Below, one piece after another: positions 1 to 8,592 of a stretch of DNA of 64,000 nucleotides. Position numbers and translations under genes: made by a program. Source of the DNA: Cymbomonas tetramitiformis (taxonomy: Eukaryota > Chlorophyta > Pyramimonadophyceae > Pyramimonadales > Pyramimonadaceae); NCBI GenBank assembly GCA_001247695.2, contig LGRX02035483.1, forward strand, positions 372,001-436,000. Reading direction: 5' to 3'. Position 1 is the first letter of the stretch. Each line of letters opens with the position of its first letter. Under the pieces are notes generated by a model, which searched no databases, was not told the origin of the DNA, and worked only from the letters and a program-made list of their open reading frames with translations.

Positions 1-800
1 GCGTGGTGGACAACCGGTGCGCGAAGAACGACCTGAACACAACTTTACTTACCGCCAGCGCACGTTTGGCGCATAGCGACAGCAAACACGAGTTCGATCA
101 AATGTCCACGTCTATATAGTGCGCGATCTCCCACTGGTCACCCTTGAAAAACTCGCCGTGCACGTGTATCACGTTTTCACACAAGAGCTGTCGAGTGGCC
201 ATCAGCCGACCCTTCTACCGGATAAGTGGATATCACCTGTGAGTCGTGATCATTTCTGAGATGGCGCGCGACGACACGCAAATCGACATGCCACTCGTTT
301 CCGACGTTGCAAGCTCGGTGGCACTTACAGAGTCCGTTTTTACAAAGGACGGAAATCCTTAGATCCGTCTTGGCAGCGAGACATTTTGAATATAATTTTG
401 TTTGTACGAACCCAGAACGTCTTCGAGGTACGATTGTTGACGAGGGTGGAGCTCCGTAGGTGACGGTGTGCACATGCTCCACACAATTTGTACGCCGTTT
501 AAGGCGTATTGATAATGAATTCTTGGAGTGTCTGTTGCCATGTCGAGCCTACAATTTCTGTACCTATTATCACAGCGTCCTGCAAAAGCGTGTCGGCACA
601 TACGTGAAAAAGGCGTCTTTGTCTCGACAGACTGCGGATGACTTTGCTTCGCGCGCAACTCTCGGGAGGGAGTTGTCATCAACAGCATACCCTTCATGTA
701 CGGTCATTTCGCTAAGAATATAGACTGGAGCGTGAAGTGGATCCGATTAATGACAATTCTGTCGATCGAACATCCGCGCTAGAGGCGTCTGGCCGCACCT
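1..800. other. Left edge, no confident gene
   Basis: Short open frames exist on both strands (plus 460-723 without an ATG; minus 359-697 with ATG), but none shows a recognisable domain and they overlap each other. A TATA-like stretch lies near 112-118. The frame at 460-723 could be an exon of a spliced gene, since splicing is common in this genome, but no convincing splice site pair was found. Confidence 0.4.
761..771 (-). promoter_or_regulatory. GTTCGATCGAC palindromic motif
   Basis: One reverse-complement copy of an 11-nt motif that recurs just upstream of start codons elsewhere in the window. It lies 30 nt before the ATG at 801 and 87 nt before the in-frame ATG at 858. Function is inferred only from repeated position. 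Confidence 0.45.
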
Positions 801-2033
801 ATGGTAAAGTTAAGAACACGCACGAAATTGCAATCTTCGCATTACATCGACGCGATGGCGGCAAGACGGTATCACAAAATTCAAGCGTGCGTGCAGAGCG
901 ACTGGCGACACTGCAAGCACGCGGATCTTGTGGACGAAGACCGCGCTCTTTCGCATGAACTGGGAGATGTCATCGGTCAGATCTGCATGTACTGGACCGT
1001 TTCCTCCGCTTCTGTTTGTATAGAAAGGTTCGATGCCAGCGTGCGCAACTTTTTGAGCACCTTCATCCACGGCGGTATGGTGAAGCAGACCACTTTTGAG
1101 AGCACGTGCAAAAAGTGTGTGTCGAAAGAGATCGACCAGAGCGAGGTGCTGACGCACTTGGACGCGAATCGCTTTACTTTGAGGAAGGTGTTGTTTTCCG
1201 AGAAGCAGCTGTCCGCTAAAATTTTCCAGGTCATATGCAAGACCTACAAGACGCAACGCAGTCTCAAAAAGACCGCACACAAGATCTCGAGCGTCATCAC
1301 GCAAGACGCGCAAAGGTATATCGATTGCACATCGCGCGAAATCATGCAAACCACGCTCGACATATTGACTCCAAAATGGTGGGAGATTTTTAACGAATTC
1401 GTCGACGAGCTGGAGCAAGGACGCTCTTGTGCTTGGGACCTTCAGTTTCGCCGAGACGTGCTCGAGCGGAAGTTGCGCCAGATCGATACGGTTCTTTTCT
1501 GGAGCTGCAAAGAGGCGATCGACTTAGTTGTCGGGACTATTCTGAGCTGCGGAGACCCGGACTGCAAAGACCCTGCTGAATATTGGAACGCATGCGTCGA
1601 GGGAATAATTTCGAGCGCATTCGCCTTCATCAGGGACAAAGTGTGTCGATCCGCTTCGTGGGTCGTCTGCAATGAAATGAGCGGCGTTAATTGCAGGGTT
1701 CGTTGCGTCGACGAGCGCAAGCGAGCGATCGCGGATTATATCGAGAGCAGACCCTTGGACAACATTCCAACCGAGTCTGCGATTCTGCGCCGGGCTGTGG
1801 CGGTTGTGACCGCACAAGTGTTTCGAGGCGACCTTGACATCAGCTCGGCGAAGAGATTGTACATACGCAGATGCAATCACTGCGATGGCAAGGAGCAAAC
1901 GTACGGCGTTTTTTTGTCTTGCATCAGGTGCAACACGCCTTATTGCTCAGCAGAATGTCAGTACAAGGACTGGAACGATCATAAGCACCGATGCGCCCCT
2001 TATTTCGTCATGAACTGGTCGAGTGACATCTAG
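801..2033 (+). CDS. MYND-type zinc-finger protein
   Basis: 410-aa protein. The last 53 residues form a MYND zinc finger: Cys358-x2-Cys361, Cys374-x2-Cys377, Cys382-x3-Cys386 and His394-x3-Cys398, the usual seven-Cys/one-His order. MYND fingers bind proline-rich peptides and mediate protein contacts, often in transcription or chromatin regulation. The other 350 residues are Cys-rich and helical with no domain I recognise. An in-frame stop lies at 780, so the coding part begins at 801 or at the second ATG (858, Met-Ala-Ala-Arg). A GTTCGATCGAC palindrome sits just upstream and no good TATA box was seen. A MITE-like repeat begins 47 nt after the stop. A regulatory role is inferred from the finger alone. 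Confidence 0.75.
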   Translation: MVKLRTRTKLQSSHYIDAMAARRYHKIQACVQSDWRHCKHADLVDEDRALSHELGDVIGQICMYWTVSSASVCIERFDASVRNFLSTFIHGGMVKQTTFESTCKKCVSKEIDQSEVLTHLDANRFTLRKVLFSEKQLSAKIFQVICKTYKTQRSLKKTAHKISSVITQDAQRYIDCTSREIMQTTLDILTPKWWEIFNEFVDELEQGRSCAWDLQFRRDVLERKLRQIDTVLFWSCKEAIDLVVGTILSCGDPDCKDPAEYWNACVEGIISSAFAFIRDKVCRSASWVVCNEMSGVNCRVRCVDERKRAIADYIESRPLDNIPTESAILRRAVAVVTAQVFRGDLDISSAKRLYIRRCNHCDGKEQTYGVFLSCIRCNTPYCSAECQYKDWNDHKHRCAPYFVMNWSSDI

Positions 2034-2079
2034 CTTTCTTTCGTATCGGCGACGCGTTTTGTGACCTGTTAAAGATGTC

Positions 2080-2243
2080 AAGAGTCGATTTTCCTTTGGT
2101 GTGGGAATTTTGTGGTGGCGATATTCTCACTCGTTACATCGTTTATAACATTATCGCTGCTATGTGTTAATAATGTTATCTTCAAAAACTCGCCGCCAAA
2201 AAGCGTCTAGAAATCCGCATCCTTTACAAAAATTGACTTTTGA
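2080..2243 (+). repeat. MITE-like repeat, copy R1
   Basis: Copy of the roughly 165-bp dispersed family. The left end starts GAGTCGATTTTC and the right end carries CTTTACAAAAATTGAC, an imperfect inverted match of the left. Between them are the conserved blocks TTCTCACTC, TTATAACATTAT, TGTGTTAATAATGT and CTTCAAAAACTCGCCGCCAA. It lies just past the stop of the MYND gene. From 2244 to 2763 I see no gene. Confidence 0.75.
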
Positions 2244-2763
2244 GTGTAGTGACGAAGTGCGCACACTCTGTCGCACTACTTTTAAAGGTACACATACGCA
2301 ATATAGCAAAAGTTACAGGCACTTATACAAAATGGTGCATAGAGCTATTGCACCTGCGAGTCGAGTGATTTTTTTGTGAATGTGAATTTATGTAAAGGTT
2401 TTGACGAGCACTTTCTGCATGCGCGTTTATACGCCCATCGGTGAACTGCGATTCAGATTTTCAGCACGCAACTTGGACAAATTTTCAACCACGACAACAA
2501 GTTTCATAAAGTATACATAAAAAGGTAAATAGATTTTTGAATGTCACCAGATCTTTTCTTGAATCGAGAGAATTGCGTCGACGTACTTTGAATATCGTGT
2601 ACAACTAGAAAGTGCACGAAAGTCGACACGAGCTTTGGGCGAATTGTTTGGCGTTCGATATGTATCAACACGTATATATATTTCCCCCAAAATACGCAGT
2701 ATACCAAAAGTCACAAGCACTTATATGGTGGAATACGGTCTTCTGATGGAGCATATATCGACG

Positions 2764-4329
2764 TTATTTAGTGAGCTCGGTGAACTTTTTCCGAATTTCG
2801 GATTTAAATTTTGAGTCGAGATTTCGATCATTGTGCGTGGCTGTCTCGCCTAACACTTTTGCCTTTTTGCCCACATCTCTGGCTCTTGATGCAAATCTGC
2901 ACCTGTCGTTGCTCATCACGCAGTACTCGTTTTGGTCACACCAATCGATCATTTTGTCAGTCAGTGGACCCGCGTAGGCCGCACCACCATCATCGTTCGA
3001 AAACGTGCATTCCATGGGGTTCCCTGCGGTTTTAGGGTTGCCGGGGCTGCCTTCCACGGCGATGTATTTTTTAGCGGCGTTTGTGACAAATTTCTTCTGC
3101 TCTTCCGTCAATTCGTCGTGCAGGTCTGTGTCAACCGGCTTTTGTATTCCGTCCACGACCGGCTCTTGCTCGGCGTCCTCCGCGCTGGCGGGAAGTTCGT
3201 TCGTGTCCATCGTACGTGACCCAATTTCGTTTAGGACCATTTTTTCTCGTGCTTTAAGCTTTTCCAATTTCTCCTTTTGATATCGTTCGTTTCGTTCTAG
3301 TTTAGCCAACATCTTTCGATTCGCTTCTTCAATTTCCATCTCCTCAAGCTCCATCTGCTTTTGGAGCAGCTGCTGTTCGTGATGCTTAAGTTGCACACTC
3401 TCTTTCGCATCATTCTTTTTACGCGTCAGCTGCTTTCCGTAAACTCTCTTTATGTTTGCAAGTTGCTTTCTATAGTCTTCTGCCTCTTTCAACGCTTGCT
3501 GATGCTTCTTCTTCTGCTCGTCCAATAAGGTTGTTAAGTGATTCAATAGCTTTATGAGACCGCTTTTGGTGAAACCAGCAAGGTATTGGACTAACGTCTT
3601 GGCGTTTCCCCATACGTATTGGTCAAAATATCTTGCCGCAACCTGGGAAAATAGGCTCAAAATCTCTAGGGCGCTCTCGGATTCGTCCTCCTCCTTGGGT
3701 GATGGGTCCATCGTGTCCGAATTGTCATCGTCTTCTTTTTCCTCTGACGGATCGTCGATGTCTTCTTCGAGCTTGTCTTTCGCACGTTCACGAAGTAGCT
3801 TTTCCATCAACTCTTGCTCTTTTTTCACTTGGGCAGCTTGCTGCAATTCGATCTCCTTGTTCAGCATCGCTGTATACTGCCGCGCATCCTCCTTTGCCTT
3901 CTCCAATTTGTTTTTCTCGCGAGCGGTGAGGGCGAGCGCTTTTTCTGTCTCCGTCGTTGCGCATTTGATGACGAGCCGTTTTGTGTCCTCGTCAAGTTTG
4001 AACGACTGATTGTTTTCATTGCTCATGTCCTCCAAAATCGTCAACAGATCTTGGTACTCGTTCCTCTTGTCCGAGCTTTTGAGAATATTACTCAATTGCA
4101 TGAAATGGTGCTTATTCAAGTTCTTGTTCGCACATTTTTTCAAGTATTTGAAAGCGGCGGTCAACGTTTCATCCTTCGACGCTTCGTGAATCGAGGCTTG
4201 CTTGGCTAGAGCGCTTACAAACTTTGTTTGGTTGTTGTTTGATACTGAGATCGGTGACTCGTCCGTCAAAATAACCCGCTTTTCGTGCTCGTCTTCGTCT
4301 ATGACGGAAGGCATCATGCAAACACTCAT
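2764..4329 (-). CDS. Coiled-coil protein with C-terminal Cys cluster
   Basis: 521-aa protein counted from the first real ATG (4329); the frame is open to 4371 but has no ATG there. Roughly residues 125-390 are Glu/Lys/Gln-rich heptad-like sequence typical of a long coiled coil, broken near 195-225 by an acidic Asp/Glu/Ser stretch. Near the C-terminus a short segment has Cys residues in the pattern Met-Glu-Cys, Trp-Cys-Asp, Tyr-Cys-Val and Arg-Cys-Arg, possibly disulfide- or metal-bonded. A TATA box on the minus strand (4405-4413) lies about 75 nt upstream and supports the start. Structural or scaffold role is a guess; I do not recognise a family. Confidence 0.65.
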   Translation of the reverse strand: MSVCMMPSVIDEDEHEKRVILTDESPISVSNNNQTKFVSALAKQASIHEASKDETLTAAFKYLKKCANKNLNKHHFMQLSNILKSSDKRNEYQDLLTILEDMSNENNQSFKLDEDTKRLVIKCATTETEKALALTAREKNKLEKAKEDARQYTAMLNKEIELQQAAQVKKEQELMEKLLRERAKDKLEEDIDDPSEEKEDDDNSDTMDPSPKEEDESESALEILSLFSQVAARYFDQYVWGNAKTLVQYLAGFTKSGLIKLLNHLTTLLDEQKKKHQQALKEAEDYRKQLANIKRVYGKQLTRKKNDAKESVQLKHHEQQLLQKQMELEEMEIEEANRKMLAKLERNERYQKEKLEKLKAREKMVLNEIGSRTMDTNELPASAEDAEQEPVVDGIQKPVDTDLHDELTEEQKKFVTNAAKKYIAVEGSPGNPKTAGNPMECTFSNDDGGAAYAGPLTDKMIDWCDQNEYCVMSNDRCRFASRARDVGKKAKVLGETATHNDRNLDSKFKSEIRKKFTELTK

Positions 4330-4404
4330 GACCGCGTAGTGCGTTTGCGAGAGCGTCGATGAGACGAACACTACGATTGTGGTTTGACAGGACCCGGACC
4401 TACG

Positions 4405-4413
4405 TATTTATAT
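4405..4413 (-). promoter_or_regulatory. TATA box for the coiled-coil gene
   Basis: Minus-strand ATATAAATA, about 75 nt upstream of the ATG at 4329. Confidence 0.55.
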
Positions 4414-4477
4414 GCATTCATCGACTGTTTTCGTGATAACAAAAAAGGTCCGACTTCTGTAAAATCGAAAAACAAAA

Positions 4478-4618
4478 TACGATTTTTTGGACGGGGCATC
4501 CCCACTTGTTACATCAGTTATAATATTGTTGTTACGTGTTACCAATGTAATCTTCAAAAGATCGCTGCCAAAACAAGTCTACAAAAACCCACCCCTTACA
4601 AAAACCGATTCTTAAGAA
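4478..4618 (+). repeat. MITE-like repeat, copy R2
   Basis: Well-conserved right two thirds of the family: CACTTGTTACATC, TTATAATATTGTTG, ACGTGTTACCAATGTAATC, TCGCTGCCAAAACA, and the right terminal CCTTACAAAAACCGA. The left end is diverged. It fills the gap between two minus-strand genes, downstream of the 4612-5295 gene. Confidence 0.75.
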
Positions 4619-5295
4619 GCGCCATCTTGCTCGCCTAGATTCTTTCGATTGACGGTCACGACGTGTGCAGCCCGTATGACGCGTCGAAGTGTGTACAGTA
4701 CGTCTTTGTGGTGCGCCAACGTGCAGGCGATGAAGGTCGAAGAGATTATCGGAGAACACAATCGTCGCCTAGTCTCGAATAGTAAGTCGGTCACGCTCTG
4801 AATGCAACCGTGTATACTCTCCGCGTGCACCGTGATTTCCTCGTGCTCGCATCGCGTGTTTTCTCTTGCCCAATCCATCAACTGAATCATGGCGTGGCCT
4901 CGTTCCATCAAGCCCTTGCATACCGCGTCGATACATAACCAAGCGGCGCACAGATTGCCCTCGTGATCAAGATCTTCGCGATCTATGAGGCAGGCCGTGC
5001 CCGTATAGTCGTCGTGGTACAGTACGCGTGCGTAAGAGGTTGCTACCTCCATGTGGCGACGCGCGGTGTACACGTCATTTTTGGCGCGAGTGACGTATAA
5101 CCTTGGCCTCATTTTTTTGAACTCGTAGACTCGTCTACGTATAGTAAGCTTGTGTATGCGATAAATAACAGCCTCTGCGAGATCGCGCAGCATCTGTAAA
5201 ACGCGCGTAACGTCGTGCTTGCACATTAACTTGTGTATGCTAAACTCAAACTGAGCCTGATTTCGATGAAAAGTGTCCAAAGCGATAGCTTGCAT
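4612..5295 (-). CDS. Unrecognised helical protein, 227 aa
   Basis: 227-aa basic, mostly helical protein with scattered Cys and His (for example His-x-Asp and Cys-Lys-His pairs) but no clear zinc motif and no membrane segment. I do not recognise it. It begins at an ATG at 5295. Its upstream region holds two GTTCGATCGAC palindromes (5372 and 5410) and no obvious minus-strand TATA box, like the SF2 helicase gene, so the two may be co-regulated. The last codons overlap the right end of repeat R2, so the repeat may supply the 3' end. It is divergent from the Cys-rich gene at 5514, sharing a 218-nt spacer. Confidence 0.6.
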   Translation of the reverse strand: MQAIALDTFHRNQAQFEFSIHKLMCKHDVTRVLQMLRDLAEAVIYRIHKLTIRRRVYEFKKMRPRLYVTRAKNDVYTARRHMEVATSYARVLYHDDYTGTACLIDREDLDHEGNLCAAWLCIDAVCKGLMERGHAMIQLMDWARENTRCEHEEITVHAESIHGCIQSVTDLLFETRRRLCSPIISSTFIACTLAHHKDVLYTLRRVIRAAHVVTVNRKNLGEQDGAS

Positions 5296-5371
5296 CGTGA
5301 ACTGGGCGTTGTTTTTATTCGGGTGTTGGTGTTGCCTCGTCTAGAAGAGACTCCTCGAGTCGTGATCGGTT

Positions 5372-5420
5372 GTTCGATCGACAGGGTCTGCCCCTTTTTG
5401 ACTGTGGCTGTTCGATCGAC
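5372..5420 (+). promoter_or_regulatory. Two GTTCGATCGAC motifs
   Basis: Two exact copies at 5372-5382 and 5410-5420, spaced 38 nt. They lie 77-125 nt upstream of the minus gene ending at 5295 and 94-142 nt upstream of the plus gene at 5514, so they could act on either gene of the divergent pair. Confidence 0.55.
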
Positions 5421-5436
5421 ACTTTCTTACAGTTCC

Positions 5437-5444
5437 TATATAAA
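5437..5444 (+). promoter_or_regulatory. TATA box for 5514 gene
   Basis: TATATAAA 70 nt upstream of the ATG at 5514. Confidence 0.6.
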
Positions 5445-5513
5445 TGAACTCTCCAAGCGTCTCACACACCGCACAATCCTTGCATAACGCGCGGGTTTCG
5501 CAGCTCGTGCAAA

Positions 5514-5867
5514 ATGAGTTCCGAAAAAGTGACACCGATTTACTGTGTGTGTCTCACCGCGGATGAGTGCGTCAGTCATATTGTGTGGTTGCCTTGCTTG
5601 ACTTGCATGTCTGTGACTTTCCCTTGGTCGTGCCTGCTCGCTTCTGTGTGTAAAGCTTTCGACGACCGCGTGGAGAGAGCTTTCGCATGCCTAGCGTTTA
5701 CGTGGTGCGATCGACAAGCAAGTTGCGTGATTTGCGGACAAAACATGCGTCGGAGCTATCCGGGCGCATCCGTCCGCATACACGAATTTTTGCGTAGGAC
5801 CTCCGGCGTCGAAGTTGATTTGGCTTGCACGGCGGCGCCGTCGACGCCTAAGATGGTTTCTACTTGA
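5514..5867 (+). CDS. Cys-rich small protein, paralogue A
   Basis: 117 aa. The first 90 residues hold about 12 Cys: a Cys-x-Cys pair near residue 11, a hydrophobic Trp/Leu/Cys-rich stretch (about 25-48) that could sit in or on a membrane, then a Phe-x-Trp-Cys-Asp motif followed by Cys-x2-Cys. The next gene (5988) has the same order of blocks, Cys-x-Cys, a Ser-His pair, a hydrophobic Cys-rich stretch with Thr/Ala-Phe-Pro, then Phe-x-Trp-Cys-Asp, so the two are tandem paralogues. No known family recognised. A TATA box lies 70 nt upstream. Role unknown; secreted or membrane-linked Cys-rich proteins are common viral host-interaction factors, which is only an inference here. Confidence 0.65.
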   Translation: MSSEKVTPIYCVCLTADECVSHIVWLPCLTCMSVTFPWSCLLASVCKAFDDRVERAFACLAFTWCDRQASCVICGQNMRRSYPGASVRIHEFLRRTSGVEVDLACTAAPSTPKMVST

Positions 5868-5987
5868 ACTCGCGTCGAACGTGACGGATTTGCTTTGGGC
5901 GATTTCGTACTTTCCACGTATAGATATCGATAGTCAGAAGATTAACGTGCTTTCACACTTTCAATTTCAAGTATAGAACCCTGCACG

Positions 5988-6311
5988 ATGCGACCGGAGG
6001 ACGATAAATGGGTGTGCTGGTGCACGTGCACAAGAGAGGAGATATTCAGTCACGCGACTTGGTCTTGTTGTGCCGTAGCCATACTGGCTACTTTTCCGTG
6101 CTCTCTTTACGTCTTGTATAGATCCGAACAGTCTGGATCCTGTAACGAGACATGCAATATGATATTTAGATGCTGGAGATTTGAATGGTGCGATCTGAGC
6201 CAAAGAAGATGCCGATGCTGCTGCAAATGTCCACCGGCTCACAAGCAAGCGCGATATGCTAACTCGTTTACGCATCCGATGCAAGCTCCGAGTCGCGTTC
6301 TAGCAGTGTGA
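5988..6311 (+). CDS. Cys-rich small protein, paralogue B
   Basis: 107 aa, tandem paralogue of the 5514 gene, 120 nt downstream. Blocks shared in order: Trp-Cys-Thr-Cys (about residue 11), Phe-Ser-His (about 20), a hydrophobic Cys/Ala/Leu stretch with Ala-Thr-Phe-Pro (about 26-45), then Phe-Glu-Trp-Cys-Asp (about 65-70) followed by a dense Cys cluster. Overall identity is low, so the duplication is old or the pair diverges fast. A weak TATA-like TATAGATA lies near 5920. No family recognised. Confidence 0.65.
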   Translation: MRPEDDKWVCWCTCTREEIFSHATWSCCAVAILATFPCSLYVLYRSEQSGSCNETCNMIFRCWRFEWCDLSQRRCRCCCKCPPAHKQARYANSFTHPMQAPSRVLAV

Positions 6312-6444
6312 CAAACGCGCAGTACTCACAAAGAGTTACGACCTGACGCTCGCACCGGTCATGCCTGATAGCTTACTTGCTCGGTTTTAGCCTACTCCGC
6401 GTGTCAAGAAATTCTTGCAGCAAACATCGAGTAATCAAAAGTAA

Positions 6445-6530
6445 TTCACGTTTGGCGAGTGTGAGGCTTTTGTGCAATGAACATTCTCACTCTTTTCATA
6501 AATTATGATATTAATGTCGTGTGTTGACGA
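6445..6530 (+). repeat. MITE-like repeat fragment R3
   Basis: Partial copy: ATTCTCACTCTTTTCATA, ATTATGATATTAATG and CGTGTGTTGAC match the centre of the family, both ends lost. It is followed at 6566-6612 by a C-run and CGCGCC stretch that may be a decayed member of the CG hairpin family. It lies just past the lipoxygenase stop codon. Confidence 0.5.
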
Positions 6531-6611
6531 CGCGATTTTGATTGATACGAATCGGGCTGTGGTTAGCACGCACGCGGCACCCCCCTCGCGCCCTCGCGCA
6601 AGGGCGCATGC

Positions 6612-8303
6612 TCACCAGGTGATCGAACAAGCCACGCACTTTGGATGTAAATATCGTATGTAAGTCTCTTCGTCTTTCTCTATTTTTTCTGCAATACTCT
6701 GCAGATCGCTTTTTAAGAGATCCACGGCAATGCTGAGTTTTTCACTCAATCGCGTTCTTGCGTGCAAAGTACCGTAACACACCGACTCTCCACTGGTTCC
6801 GACGAGAAGATCGACCAGACAGTCTTGCACGTGTACGCTTGGAAGAATGTGCTCCTTATGGCAAACCCACACGTGCTTTGATTTGATTGCGTCGTCGGTG
6901 TGCTGCGAGTTGGAATACGTTTCGTGAATGACGTTGTTGAAATGCATCATGGTTATCACGTCCGCGAGTGTTCCGACACTCACTCGATCCGTGCACACGT
7001 GGCTTAGAAACGCGACCATCCCGGGATCCTCTTGCAGCGCCGTATCCGTCGGATATGCGTCGCACACGCACGTGTTGACGAACCTCTCCAACGCGCCCCA
7101 CCACAGCTCCAGAGTGCGCATCATGGGCGTGTCGACATTTCCAGTCAAACGTTTGACGGTTGGAAAGTGTAAGATGGATCTAACGTTCCCGTGATGCTCT
7201 ACCATGAGCCGCTCGACAGATCTTGGGGTGATGTTGCTGACGATCGCCGGTATCGAGCTCGGAACGTTGTTCGCTAAAAGCATAGATCCCAGATTCATCG
7301 ATTGCGACGTGCCCAGCATCAACGAGTTGACCAAAGGCATCAGCACGTGATTCGAGCCGGCGGTTTTGCAAAAGTGGTAATTCCACTCGTCGGCCACCAG
7401 CGCGTGCACGAGTCCGAGATGCACGGACCACGTGGCCCACGTCATGAAGGACGAAAGCACTCTCTGAAACTCGGCGTGGTCGCTACGCAAGTTCGATCCG
7501 ACGTAATTTAGGTTCTTGTCGAAGTACGCGTCAACCCCGTGCCTATAATACGTACCATTTGTGCGCTGCATCGCTTCTTCAGGTATGGATACCAAGTAAA
7601 CGCGCTCATCAGAGCCGCTTTGGACGTCGCTGGCGACGGGCCTGAGAAAAGTGCACATGGACGTTCGTTTCATCCACGTAGCAAAGCGATCCGCCGTCGC
7701 GTAATCGGGAAGCTTCGTAAGCACGGGGTCCAACTTGGACGAGCTGGGCTTCCACGAGTACTGTTTCGCAAGAATCGTTTCGTCCGGGAAGGCGTACGGC
7801 ATGTCGTATATGTACTTGTTCGCGACGAGGTTTAGAGCGTGCATGTTTAACTCGCGGAATTCGATATTCTGTACAAATTGATCGGCGCCGAATCTCGCGT
7901 TGATATCAAAAGGCGAAAACGCATTTTTTATTATATGCCACAGTGCCCGCTGGGCTTCGGTAGGTGGTGCCGTATAGGCCTCCGGGCAGAGCTCAAAGCC
8001 TCGAGTGGTCGTGCGCTCTAGAGAGGTTCGGGCTACCTTAGCGCGCGTAAGCTTTCGCAGTATCGAACGAACTATCGTGAGAAGCTCCTGCGTCGATTTG
8101 GTATCGATTTCGCTATATGCTTCGCACGAGAGTTGCGACGTGCTACGCAAAAATTTTATGAAGATCAACTTGTCCCGCTCGCTGTCAGTCACCCAGCACA
8201 TATGTTGTATGCGACGAATTAATTCTAGGTGTCCAGGTTTCAGGTTTAGGGCTGCGCGTTGCGCCTCTGGCAACGCGAGGGTCTCCGAGAATTGGCAAGA
8301 CAT
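6612..8303 (-). CDS. Lipoxygenase (catalytic domain only)
   Basis: 563 aa from the ATG at 8303. Seen in sequence: His295-x4-His300 in the helix that in lipoxygenases carries the first two iron ligands; downstream Asn-His, then Met-Asn-Leu where the family has its Ile-Asn block; a Trp-Trp...Phe-Val...Tyr-Pro-x-Asp...Asp-Pro stretch (about 400-428) matching the family's Trp-Tyr-Asp helix; His460 with Ser464 four residues on, the third and fourth ligand positions (Asn, His or Ser in known enzymes); and a C-terminal Tyr-Leu-x-Pro block ending Ser-Ile-Thr-Trp where the family ends in Ile, whose carboxylate binds iron. The usual N-terminal PLAT domain is missing. Family role: dioxygenation of polyunsaturated fatty acids with non-haem iron. 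The terminal Trp is odd. Minus-strand TATA at 8341-8350 supports this start; an ATG also exists at 8393. Confidence 0.8.
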   Translation of the reverse strand: MSCQFSETLALPEAQRAALNLKPGHLELIRRIQHMCWVTDSERDKLIFIKFLRSTSQLSCEAYSEIDTKSTQELLTIVRSILRKLTRAKVARTSLERTTTRGFELCPEAYTAPPTEAQRALWHIIKNAFSPFDINARFGADQFVQNIEFRELNMHALNLVANKYIYDMPYAFPDETILAKQYSWKPSSSKLDPVLTKLPDYATADRFATWMKRTSMCTFLRPVASDVQSGSDERVYLVSIPEEAMQRTNGTYYRHGVDAYFDKNLNYVGSNLRSDHAEFQRVLSSFMTWATWSVHLGLVHALVADEWNYHFCKTAGSNHVLMPLVNSLMLGTSQSMNLGSMLLANNVPSSIPAIVSNITPRSVERLMVEHHGNVRSILHFPTVKRLTGNVDTPMMRTLELWWGALERFVNTCVCDAYPTDTALQEDPGMVAFLSHVCTDRVSVGTLADVITMMHFNNVIHETYSNSQHTDDAIKSKHVWVCHKEHILPSVHVQDCLVDLLVGTSGESVCYGTLHARTRLSEKLSIAVDLLKSDLQSIAEKIEKDEETYIRYLHPKCVACSITW

Positions 8304-8340
8304 TGCAAAGAGACTCGTCTCCGTACAAGAATCGCGCGCA

Positions 8341-8350
8341 TATTTATATA
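8341..8350 (-). promoter_or_regulatory. TATA box for the lipoxygenase gene
   Basis: Minus-strand TATATAAATA about 40 nt upstream of the ATG at 8303, which favours that start over the upstream in-frame ATGs. Confidence 0.55.
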
Positions 8351-8592
8351 CAAGAGTACACAGAACAAAGGAACCTGCCATCGCGGATTCCATTATAGCA
8401 TGACACGCATGAAAAATAAGCGTTAAGGTATAAATACGCAGTGCTGATACCATTTTTTTGCGCTGACAACAAATCGTACATTTTCTCCCCCTTACGGGGG
8501 GGGAACTTTGTTACGTATGATTTATCCATTTCGCTTGTCCACATGTACACTCTCGTTAAAAAAAGGCTTTGAAGTATGCATGCGTGATCGGA

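Noticed and set aside
810..1418. Long minus-strand frame (202 aa) opposite the MYND gene
   Set aside because: Shadow of the plus-strand gene, which has a clear zinc finger; the minus frame shows no domain.
5200..5450. CRISPR-like array from the repeated GTTCGATCGAC
   Set aside because: The copies are only 11 nt, palindromic, few and promoter-proximal, not an array with equal-length spacers.
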